Below are positions 1 through 6,853 of a DNA stretch of 12,364 nt, piece after piece. Source of the stretch: Cytophagales bacterium (GTDB lineage: Bacteria > Bacteroidota > Bacteroidia > Cytophagales > Cyclobacteriaceae); assembly GCA_003504855.1 (NCBI GenBank), contig DNZD01000197.1, positions 1 to 12,364 on the forward strand, given 5' to 3'. A model generated the notes under the pieces. It saw only the letters and a list, made by a program, of their open reading frames with translations. It was not told the origin of the DNA and did not search any database. Made by a program: the position numbers and the translations under genes. Every line of letters begins with the position of its first letter. Positions within the stretch are counted from its first letter, which is position 1.

Positions 1-1234
1 CCGCCTTGCGGGTAATTTCCAGCTGTAAATACAGCAACTCAAATTGTCGCACCTGGGTGAGGATCGCCTGCTCAAAGTTTACCTGGTCTTGTGCTATCGT
101 GTAGTCCTGAAGGCGCTTGTTGGCGTAGGCCGTCTGCATGGCGGCTTTTCTCCGACCCCAATCCACAATCGGAACGTTCAATGATAACCCGGCGACTTGC
201 TGTCGAGATGGATTGTTGTACAGGTCTCCGACGGACGGCCCGACATTATTCAATCCGAAAGCTGCATTTACTCCTACCTGATACAACGAGCCTTTCACCT
301 GAGCCACCGCCGACTCTGCCTCCAACCTTCGTCGCTCAAAGGCAATGTAAGCCGAACGGGTTTCCTTGGCGTATATCAGGGCATCGTCTTCCGAAACCTT
401 GAATACGGGAATACTATCAGGTAACACGAGCTCAAAAGCCTCCCCGGTACGCAGGCCAATGTACTTGCGCAAGTCCAGACTGGCGGTCTGCAAGGCCAGG
501 TTGGCCTGCCCTACATCCTGACGGCTCCGCAACAACTGCAGCTCAACCTGAAGGAGTTTGTCCTCTGACGTCGTACCTATATTATAACGGCCTTGTTCGA
601 TTTTATAGATCGTATCATTATTGGCGAGGTTGAACTTTGCTATCTGGAGGTTTACCTGTGCGTCCATCACATTAAAAAAGAACATCACCGCATCCCGGCT
701 GATTTGCTCCATGCCTTCAGCGTAGTCGCGGCGGGATTCCTCATACTTAATAGGCTCAATACGACGATCCCATTTGTAGCGGTTGTAGGAAAAGAACGGT
801 TGGTTGATTTGCAGGTACATCGGTGCACCATTCCACTGTTGGGTCTTGTTGGTGAGGTCGTGAAAATAGTTGTAGTTCGAGTTGACCGAAATATTGGTGT
901 TGGTCCACTGCAGGGGCTGCTGCAAAGAAAAGTTAACACCCGGGTTGACCTGGTTCACCGGCAGATAAATGATGGTGCCATCCGGTTGGCGGATGGGCGT
1001 GATGCTGTTGGAATACAACGCACCACCGCTGTAGTTCATCCTGATCTGCGGATTGTAGTTGGTACGGTATGAGCGATACTGCCAGTAACGCGTTTCCTTG
1101 ATGGTCTCCGTCTGCTTGAATGCAGGCGACTGGGTTTTGGCCCGTTGGATCACATCTTCGATGCTCAATACATTTTGAGCTGCTGCCGGCCTTTGCAGGA
1201 GCAGGCAACCAACAAGTAAAATGATTTTATTCAT
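1..1234 (-). CDS. TolC-family outer membrane efflux protein (C-terminus beyond left edge)
   Basis: This would be the outer-membrane channel of a tripartite exporter, accepting substrate from the adaptor and permease encoded just upstream. The reading frame was translated by hand from ATG at 1234 and stays open for 411 codons to the window edge. Residues 1-20 form a signal peptide ending in AAAQ. The mature part has two helical-repeat halves: residues 205-256 contain the TolC-like stretch NIGTTSEDKLLQVELQLLRS, and residues 348-366 contain LSLNVPIVDWGRRK, the strand-turn-helix typical of the second OEP repeat. Alternating aromatic residues (about 58-150) fit beta-barrel strands. The start overlaps the permease gene by 8 bp, which suggests translational coupling. 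Usual family length is about 430-500 residues, so perhaps 20-80 residues are missing. The family is clear; the substrate cannot be read from sequence. Confidence 0.93.
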   Translation of the reverse strand, partial: MNKIILLVGCLLLQRPAAAQNVLSIEDVIQRAKTQSPAFKQTETIKETRYWQYRSYRTNYNPQIRMNYSGGALYSNSITPIRQPDGTIIYLPVNQVNPGVNFSLQQPLQWTNTNISVNSNYNYFHDLTNKTQQWNGAPMYLQINQPFFSYNRYKWDRRIEPIKYEESRRDYAEGMEQISRDAVMFFFNVMDAQVNLQIAKFNLANNDTIYKIEQGRYNIGTTSEDKLLQVELQLLRSRQDVGQANLALQTASLDLRKYIGLRTGEAFELVLPDSIPVFKVSEDDALIYAKETRSAYIAFERRRLEAESAVAQVKGSLYQVGVNAAFGLNNVGPSVGDLYNNPSRQQVAGLSLNVPIVDWGRRKAAMQTAYANKRLQDYTIAQDQVNFEQAILTQVRQFELLYLQLEITRKA

Positions 1235-2615
1235 AGCGGAGGGAGGCAATGGGATCCTGACTGGCAGCACGTCGGGCCGGGGCAATACCAAATATCAAAC
1301 CAACGGTCGCGGCCACACCAAACGAGAGCAATATCGAACTGAAGGTAATGATGGTGGGGATGGCGGCAACGATCGCAACGCCATAGGCCAATACGACACC
1401 GAGCATTACGCCGAGCAATCCGCCGCTGACACTGATCATCATGGCCTCGAAAAGAAATTGCTGCACCACATCATCTTTTTGTGCACCAATGGCCAGACGA
1501 AGACCGATTTCCTTGATCCGCTCCAGTACTGAAGCCAGCATGATGTTCATAATGCCTATGCCACCCACCAGCAGGGAGATGCCGGCGATTGCACCGAGCA
1601 CATAATTGAAGATATCGTTGGTACGTTGCTGCTGTTTCAACAACAACTCCGGAATCTCTATCTCATAGTCCACTACATTATAATGTCGTCGGGCCAGCAA
1701 CCGCGCAATGATCTCTGCTGTCGGTTGCATTTTGGCTGTTTCATCCACCTGAATGACAAGGCGATCGAGCTGGTGGTAATTCTTCTTTTCACTCTCCTCC
1801 TCTTCCGATGCGTTATTTTGATTGCCGGTGATGATCATCATGTTGCCACGGCTCTTCATGGCCTCCAGCCGCAAAGCTTCTGCAGTCACCCGGTCGCGGT
1901 TCTTATAACGAATCAACACCGTCTGCAAGGGAGCATACACGTCCATATTGAAGTCCCGGATGCCCAGTTTACTGATACTCGATTCCGATACCGCACGCTC
2001 TTTCATCACACCAATGATGGTGAGCCAATGACTGCCCACCTTGATGCTCTTGCCCACGGCATCTTCGGTCGGAAAGAAACGACTCTTCAGGGCAGAGCCA
2101 ATAATGCAGACCGGCGCTCCAAACTTCATTTGTTCTTCGGTGTACAATTGTCCGTCGGACAAGGCAAAATCATATATCGCAAAATAACTGGGCTCAACAC
2201 CAACCAGTTTGGCCGACCGCCGGATACCATTGCGGATAATATGGGTGTTGATCATGATCTCAGGACTGGTCCAGCGAATCCCCGGTATGGCGGATTGAAT
2301 CGCACTCACATCCCGTACGGTAAGTCCCGGTGAGAATTTCCTTTTCTCTTTCTTGGAACCTGCCTGCTCGGTAACTTTTTCTTCCTTCTGCTCTACGATG
2401 GGTTTGATGACGATGTTGTTTACCCCCACCAACTTGATCTGATTGAGGATTTCCTGCTGGGCACCATTACCGATGGCGAGCATGGAAATGACGGCGGCAA
2501 CCCCGAAGATGATTCCAAGGGCTGTCAGCAGAGAGCGGATCTTATTGGCCAATACCGCCTCAATAGCGATATACAGATTGGCCAGCACGCGGGGGGTTAA
2601 CCAGGCTTTCAGCAC
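1227..2615 (-). CDS. MacB-type ABC transporter permease (FtsX-like, no ATPase domain)
   Basis: This is the inner-membrane subunit of a MacB/LolCE-class mechanotransmission ABC exporter of 462 residues. Membrane segment 1 lies at about residues 26-49, followed by a large periplasmic MacB_PCD domain (about 52-330) with charged inserts near 73-93 and 265-279. Three C-terminal segments follow at about 336-361, 387-418 and 424-444. The motif GGIGIMNIMLASVLERIKEI (351-370), then GLRLAIGA, and the C-terminal APARRAASQDPIASLRYE are MacB hallmarks. Full MacB carries an N-terminal nucleotide-binding domain; here the protein starts only about 25 residues before the first membrane helix, so an ATPase must come from another gene. 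The start is GTG: an in-frame TAG (the stop of the adaptor gene) lies two codons upstream and no in-frame ATG lies near. It sits between the adaptor (6-bp gap) and the TolC gene (8-bp overlap). Confidence 0.93.
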   Translation of the reverse strand: MLKAWLTPRVLANLYIAIEAVLANKIRSLLTALGIIFGVAAVISMLAIGNGAQQEILNQIKLVGVNNIVIKPIVEQKEEKVTEQAGSKKEKRKFSPGLTVRDVSAIQSAIPGIRWTSPEIMINTHIIRNGIRRSAKLVGVEPSYFAIYDFALSDGQLYTEEQMKFGAPVCIIGSALKSRFFPTEDAVGKSIKVGSHWLTIIGVMKERAVSESSISKLGIRDFNMDVYAPLQTVLIRYKNRDRVTAEALRLEAMKSRGNMMIITGNQNNASEEEESEKKNYHQLDRLVIQVDETAKMQPTAEIIARLLARRHYNVVDYEIEIPELLLKQQQRTNDIFNYVLGAIAGISLLVGGIGIMNIMLASVLERIKEIGLRLAIGAQKDDVVQQFLFEAMMISVSGGLLGVMLGVVLAYGVAIVAAIPTIITFSSILLSFGVAATVGLIFGIAPARRAASQDPIASLRYE

Positions 2616-2621
2616 AGGCTG

Positions 2622-3953
2622 CTATTTGATGGTGGATTGTGATATCGCCGTAGTGTCCTTCGCCACCGTTTCTTCCGGTTTCTTCTTGCGTTTGCCATTC
2701 AATTCCGGAAGCAAATTCACCGTCTGTCCTTCCAGTCCCGGCGGAATTGATAAATAAACTTTGTCGTCCAGCGAAAGGCCGGTAAGTACAATGGCATCGT
2801 TCGAGTTGGTCTCTCCGATCTGCACCTCCTGCTTCACCACATTCAATCCGTCTTTCTTAAAGACATACGTGATGGAATCACCCTGGCTATGCAATGACTC
2901 CAGCGACACATACATTGCATCCTCCACGACTTTGGCAATGATCCGGTTGCTGGTTGTCATGGAAGGACGCAGGGCCGGATCGGTACCACTGATCTCAACA
3001 GCCACTTCAAATACACGCGAATCAGAATTGGGACGCTGCTCCCCAACATTAGCTACTTTGGTGACAACACCTTTTAACTTCTTCTCCGGATAAGCATCGA
3101 GTCCGATTTCCACCGGCTGCCCTGCCTTTACTTTTCGCACATCCACTTCATTGACATACGTCTTGGATTGCATCTTGGTGAGGTCAGGCAATGTTGCTAC
3201 GGTGGGGTCCCACATTCCTATCTGTGAACCACCTTTGATGGGTTTGCCATCCCAGTCTTTCTTGTAAATCACCATACCAGGCTCCGGAGCCAATACATTA
3301 AATGATTCCAGTACCGTGGTCATGCTGGAGAATTCACCTTTCACTTTGCGCAGTTCGGCATCCACCTCGCGCATCTTCTCAACATTCTGCCGGGTCTTGA
3401 TCTTGTAGTTCTCCATGGCCTGTTCATAGGCCCGTTTGGCTTTCTCGAGGGCTATCTCAGCTTGCTTGATGGTGGCGGGGGGCTCAAATTTGGATTGGTC
3501 CAATACAATGGCGCGCTCTTCGGCAGCATACTTCAGGTTAATCAGTTCGTCACGCGACTGCCGCATCTGAAGCGTAGTGTCAAGCTGGGTCTGGTTGAAC
3601 CGGGAGTTTGCCTTGTCCAGTTCTATCTGTTTAGCGGTAAATTTATTCTGGAACTCAGAGCGGTCGATCGTAGCTACCCAGTCTCCTTTCTTCACAACCG
3701 TTCCCTCATCGACGATGCTCTGGATGGTCACCTGCCAGATCTGAAAGTTCCGCAGTTGGGATGGTCCCTGTATCATCACGGAATTCTTGGCTTCCAATTC
3801 GCCGGTGGTCTCAATCTCCACCTTGAATTGCCCCTTTTTGACCGATGTCATAATATCAGCCCCCTTGCCGGATGAACTGCTTCCAAATATCCAGTAGCCC
3901 AGTGCCAGGACTACCAAAATACCAACACCGATCCCGAGATTCTTCTTGTTCAT
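2622..3953 (-). CDS. Periplasmic adaptor subunit (HlyD/MacA-like membrane fusion protein)
   Basis: This adaptor would link the MacB-type permease to the TolC-family channel. It has 443 residues. An N-terminal membrane anchor lies at residues 6-24. A split lipoyl/barrel-sandwich region lies at about 44-100 and 216-260 and includes IVDEGTVVKKGDWVATID and LAPEPGMVIYKKDWDG. Between these is a long helical hairpin (about 100-213) rich in K, E, Q and A, consistent with the coiled coil that contacts TolC. A beta-barrel domain (about 262-340) contains VNEVDVRKVKAGQPVEIGLD, and a membrane-proximal domain follows (about 341-405). The C-terminus ends in a Lys-rich low-complexity tail. It is the first gene of the three-gene exporter block, 102 bp downstream of the repeat protein gene. 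Family assignment is firm; whether it exports peptides, lipids or drugs is unknown. Confidence 0.93.
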   Translation of the reverse strand: MNKKNLGIGVGILVVLALGYWIFGSSSSGKGADIMTSVKKGQFKVEIETTGELEAKNSVMIQGPSQLRNFQIWQVTIQSIVDEGTVVKKGDWVATIDRSEFQNKFTAKQIELDKANSRFNQTQLDTTLQMRQSRDELINLKYAAEERAIVLDQSKFEPPATIKQAEIALEKAKRAYEQAMENYKIKTRQNVEKMREVDAELRKVKGEFSSMTTVLESFNVLAPEPGMVIYKKDWDGKPIKGGSQIGMWDPTVATLPDLTKMQSKTYVNEVDVRKVKAGQPVEIGLDAYPEKKLKGVVTKVANVGEQRPNSDSRVFEVAVEISGTDPALRPSMTTSNRIIAKVVEDAMYVSLESLHSQGDSITYVFKKDGLNVVKQEVQIGETNSNDAIVLTGLSLDDKVYLSIPPGLEGQTVNLLPELNGKRKKKPEETVAKDTTAISQSTIK

Positions 3954-3968
3954 AGCTTAGGTTTAGTG

Positions 3969-4018
3969 AAAAAGGGCCACCGACTGTAACGCAATTACGC
4001 CACAATCGATTGCCCTTT
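3969..4018 (-). terminator. Terminator- or attenuator-like hairpin between sigma locus and exporter genes
   Basis: On the minus strand AAAGGGC (4018-4012) can pair with GCCCTTT (3977-3971), and the 3' arm runs into five T residues (3973-3969). The roughly 34-nt loop holds the perfect palindrome CAATCGATTG (about 4012-4003) and a small hairpin GTAA-TTGCG-TTAC. The element starts 38 nt after the stop of the repeat protein gene and ends about 15 nt before the adaptor ATG. It could end the sigma-operon transcript, act as an attenuator, or be a processing site. The long loop and short T run keep confidence modest. No TAnnTTTG box was found on this strand in the gap. Confidence 0.4.
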
Positions 4019-4055
4019 GTACTACTATTTTGATGAAAGGTTACACAACTACTCC

Positions 4056-5270
4056 TTATTGCGTACCCAATTTCTTCAAAGTGATCTTGCCTAGGGCAGC
4101 CTCTTTGGTCAATTTGCCCTGATTATAGTCGGTCAGTACCGAGGATTTTACAGCCACTTCGATCGATTCAGGAATACCGCAGCCCGCGCACCGGGTCAAC
4201 TTCACATTCAACATCAACTGCTCTTCGGCGCCCAGGCTGCGGATCATGCGGGCATAATCCAGCACGTTTTCCTTAAGGTCATTTTCAAACGCAGGGTACA
4301 ACTCCTTTACTTTCTTGTCACGCTCCGGTGAGGTAGCGTAGTTCATTCCAATGGTTGGCATATCCCAGCGGTCATTATTGACCTGGCTGCTGGAATAGAC
4401 GCGCATGTAAAAAACCACACCATAATTATTTAATCGTTCATACGGCACATTTCCTTCGGTGTAGTAGGTTTTCGACAGATCCGGACTGTACAACCGACCC
4501 AACATGCTCGAGAATACTTCGAGATCCGGCTCGAGTTTGTCAGAAGGTTCGGCATCGACCACCTTAATGCGGGTCATGAATTGATCCCGGGTGATCTTGC
4601 CCATCTTCAGCTGTTGAATATCCTCGCGTTTCACCTCAGCTGATACCGTATTGCGCTGCATCTTTGATCCGCCGCCCGGCCACCGAAATTCAAAACCTCC
4701 TTCAAATTCGTTGGAACGATTAGTAACAATTACCCGCTCGTCTGGCTTCAATTGTGACAACACATCACCATAATCGGCCAGGAAGTTGGTAGCGATCTTG
4801 AGAAACTTCTTGCTCGTCACTTCTTCGGTGCTGTCAGTTGAGGAAGCAGACACTGACCAGGAACCTCTCCCAGAGCGAGAATACGACCGGCTCATACTGC
4901 GATCAGCTTCTGATTTCGCACGCTGTTCATTTGCCGCTTTTGGTGCCGAAGACATGGTGATCCGCGTGCCGTTCGGACTTACCTCTTCCGTGAGGATATC
5001 AGCCGGATCAGGAGGCATCATCATAAAAGCAAAGGGGCCATCCTGCGGTATCCGTAGGGTGACACCGTACCCGGGTGCATAGCTGCCACTAGTTTCAACG
5101 GGAAAGAAATTCCTCCGTCCGGTTTGCTGACGCAACAACGTGCTCAGGATATTCTCCGCCACTTCAATATCCCGCTCCATGCGATTTAAGTCAATTATTG
5201 ATTGTCCATAGGCGGCTACGCTTCCGATCACCATCACCACCACCATCATCCGCTTCATTGTCCTTTTCAT
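4056..5270 (-). CDS. Exported protein of unknown function with two diverged internal repeats
   Basis: I do not recognise the family. The chosen ATG at 5270 gives 404 residues starting with a clean signal peptide (MKRTMKRMM, hydrophobic core, cleavage after AYGQ near residue 23). An ATG ten codons upstream (5300) would overlap the anti-sigma gene by 20 bp and put extra residues before the peptide. Residues about 31-237 and 246-402 look like two copies of one unit: RDIEVAENILSTLL and PDLEVFSSMLGRLY; YGVTLRI and YGVVFYMRV; ADYGDVLSQLKPDERVIV and LDYARMIRSLGAEEQLML; GKITRDQFMTRI and GKLTKEAALGKI. The first copy holds a Ser/Arg-rich low-complexity insert (about 118-150); the second holds a CAGC motif (361-364). 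It follows the anti-sigma gene by 10 bp, so it is probably co-transcribed with the sigma factor. A periplasmic sensing or regulatory role is inference from position only. Confidence 0.85.
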   Translation of the reverse strand: MKRTMKRMMVVVMVIGSVAAYGQSIIDLNRMERDIEVAENILSTLLRQQTGRRNFFPVETSGSYAPGYGVTLRIPQDGPFAFMMMPPDPADILTEEVSPNGTRITMSSAPKAANEQRAKSEADRSMSRSYSRSGRGSWSVSASSTDSTEEVTSKKFLKIATNFLADYGDVLSQLKPDERVIVTNRSNEFEGGFEFRWPGGGSKMQRNTVSAEVKREDIQQLKMGKITRDQFMTRIKVVDAEPSDKLEPDLEVFSSMLGRLYSPDLSKTYYTEGNVPYERLNNYGVVFYMRVYSSSQVNNDRWDMPTIGMNYATSPERDKKVKELYPAFENDLKENVLDYARMIRSLGAEEQLMLNVKLTRCAGCGIPESIEVAVKSSVLTDYNQGKLTKEAALGKITLKKLGTQ

Positions 5271-5280
5271 ACCTGTATGT

Positions 5281-6090
5281 TTAATTGTGTTTAGCTCCAT
5301 TGGGATTGTTGTTTGAAATCAGGCTGGTGAGAATCTCTTCGGTCTCCAGCTTGAACTTGTCGGTGTGTTGTTCCACCTGATTTACACGTGCCTGGATCAT
5401 CTGGATGTCCTGACGTCGCTGTTCCTGCAGGTACTTTGAAAAATCAACCAACAAGGTTTCTACATATTCTTTTTGCCCCGCCGACGACAGGCGCAAATAG
5501 TCCTTCATCAGCTTCAGGTTGTTCTCCTGCATCTGTGATACAAATAGTTTTACCTGATCCTGATTGGCCAGGGAGGCGGTCTTCATCAAATTGTCCAGCT
5601 TTCCGGAATTCTTCCGGAGGTTTTCCTGCAAGGATGCTTCTACCGCCTGACGCTCCTCGCTCCACGACGCCTGAAGCGCCTGGTTGTTGCCGTTGATCAT
5701 ATCGCGCACTTCGTCCCGGGTTAAGGCAGGTGTTGGTTTGGTATTACCAAAGGCAATCCGCAACTCACCATCGGTTGCTGTTACCGACAGTCCCAGCAAA
5801 CGCGCGGCAATCAATACCATCACCACCGAAGCTGCGATGCCGAGGCTCATGCGAACATAGCGTTCCTTCCACCAAGAGATGGCAGGTGTCTCGCCCAAAA
5901 CTATGGACGGTGCAATCACTTCCTTGTCCGTCAAGGTTCCCAGCGCACTACGGGTAAATGACCACTCGTCCACCCGTTTCTGTTCTTCGGGATGTTGTTG
6001 CAAATATTTCTCTACCTGTCGCCGCTCGGCGTCAGCCAGTTCTCCATAGAGATAGGCCGTCCAGGTTGCTTCATCAGGTTTATAGTTCAT
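5281..6090 (-). CDS. Membrane-anchored anti-sigma factor (putative)
   Basis: This would hold the neighbouring ECF sigma factor inactive at the inner membrane. From ATG at 6090 it has 269 residues; a TTG two codons upstream is a less likely start. Residues 1-50 form a small acidic/helical domain (ATWTAYLYGELADAERRQVE) like the N-terminal domain of Bacteroidota anti-sigma factors, without the HxxxCxxC zinc motif of ZAS proteins. One membrane segment lies at about 81-101. The outside part (about 125-260) is almost wholly helical and rich in E, Q, K and N, probably a coiled coil, rather than a FecR-type domain. The start overlaps the sigma stop by 11 bp, a common sign of coupled synthesis. The role rests on gene order, topology and the N-terminal pattern; no direct binding motif proves it. 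Confidence 0.8.
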   Translation of the reverse strand: MNYKPDEATWTAYLYGELADAERRQVEKYLQQHPEEQKRVDEWSFTRSALGTLTDKEVIAPSIVLGETPAISWWKERYVRMSLGIAASVVMVLIAARLLGLSVTATDGELRIAFGNTKPTPALTRDEVRDMINGNNQALQASWSEERQAVEASLQENLRKNSGKLDNLMKTASLANQDQVKLFVSQMQENNLKLMKDYLRLSSAGQKEYVETLLVDFSKYLQEQRRQDIQMIQARVNQVEQHTDKFKLETEEILTSLISNNNPNGAKHN

Positions 6091-6709
6091 AACCAAGGGA
6101 TTCTTTAGTAATCTTCTTTCTTTCCAGCAGCCGCTTTAAGGCTTCCAAACCATAGTACATCCTCGACTTCACGGTATTCTCCGACACATTCAATGCTTCT
6201 GCAATCTCCCGAAACTTCAGCCCTTCATATTCCTTCATGATCACCACCTCCCGCTGCTCCACACTCAGTTGCAGCAAACATTCATGCAACAACTCGGCCA
6301 ACTCATTCTGTCGGTACATCCGCTCCGGGTTCTCGTGGCGCGCCGCCGAAGATTCCCAGCTGTAACTGTCTTCGGCTTCGCCGGGATTGAGGTCGTGCAG
6401 GGACACCGCCCGAGCCGATTTTCGCTTTCTCAATTCCTCGCGGCAGCAATTCACAGCGATGGTATACAGCCATGACCTGAAACGAGCACCATCCTGCAGG
6501 AAGGCAATGTTGCGATGCATCTGGATGAAGGTGCGTTGCGATACTTCCATGGCCAGGTCATGGTCATAGAAGAATTTATAACTGAAATTATAGATTCGCT
6601 TATACCACACCTGCATCAACTTGCCCTGTGCATGCCGGTCGCCGTCGCGTGCCTGCAAAAGCAAAACGTCGGAATGCATCATCGGAGATTCAGGTAAAGG
6701 TTTATTCAC
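6080..6709 (-). CDS. RNA polymerase sigma factor, ECF subfamily
   Basis: This is an alternative sigma factor of 209 residues. Region 2 lies at about 30-98: YNFSYKFFYDHDLAMEVSQR, TFIQMHRN, and FRSWLYTIAVNCCREELRKR, the core-binding and -10 recognition helices. After an acidic linker (about 100-135), region 4 lies at about 138-195: LLQLSVEQREVVIMKEYEGL, then FREIAEALNVSENTVKSRMY, the helix-turn-helix that reads the -35 element. There is no C-terminal SnoaL-like extension. The start is uncertain: GTG at 6709 gives the length used here, while ATG codons at 6682 and 6679 would give about 200 residues and still contain both domains. It is first in the minus-strand block and is probably released by the anti-sigma factor encoded next. 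Its regulon likely includes its own operon, and perhaps the exporter genes downstream; that is inference. Confidence 0.95.
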   Translation of the reverse strand: MNKPLPESPMMHSDVLLLQARDGDRHAQGKLMQVWYKRIYNFSYKFFYDHDLAMEVSQRTFIQMHRNIAFLQDGARFRSWLYTIAVNCCREELRKRKSARAVSLHDLNPGEAEDSYSWESSAARHENPERMYRQNELAELLHECLLQLSVEQREVVIMKEYEGLKFREIAEALNVSENTVKSRMYYGLEALKRLLERKKITKESLGYEL

Positions 6710-6839
6710 AGTGGCTTTCGGGCTTGGGCTACCCCGCTTCCATACGTTAAAGATGCCGGACAGGTGTAAATAGTTTTAAAATCTCAGCCTTTTTTCCTTT
6801 GAAAACCAGCCAAACGTCCATTCAAACGGCCTAACAAAT

Positions 6840-6847
6840 TATCTTTG
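6840..6847 (+). promoter_or_regulatory. Bacteroidota -7 promoter box of the methyltransferase gene
   Basis: TATCTTTG matches the Bacteroidota -7 consensus TAnnTTTG exactly. It lies only six C residues before the ATG at 6854, so transcription would start at or within a few bases of the start codon, giving a near-leaderless mRNA. A TTG -33 element at the usual 19-21 bp spacing is missing; a TTC lies 16 bp upstream of the box. This box sits in the 144-bp divergent region shared with the sigma gene, for which I see no convincing -7 box. Confidence 0.5.
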
Positions 6848-6853
6848 CCCCCC

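Noticed and set aside
593..1072. Plus-strand open frame of 159 codons opposite the TolC gene
   Set aside because: It lies antisense to the TolC-family gene, whose translation matches the family along its whole length; no independent support.
1626..2333. Plus-strand open frame of 235 codons opposite the permease gene
   Set aside because: It is wholly antisense to a clearly conserved MacB-type permease, shows no recognisable domain and has a His/Arg/Leu-rich composition typical of a shadow frame.
3462..3875. Plus-strand open frame opposite the adaptor gene
   Set aside because: Shadow of the adaptor coding sequence; no family features or promoter.
5227..5250. Run of eight ATC/ACC triplets, like a microsatellite
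   Set aside because: It encodes the Met/Val-rich core of a signal peptide in the minus-strand gene. Changes in triplet number would stay in frame, so phase variation is unlikely.
6710..6853. Promoter for the sigma factor gene in the divergent region
   Set aside because: The best minus-strand candidate, GACGTTTG, has a mismatch in the first base and a poorly spaced upstream TTG; too weak to list.
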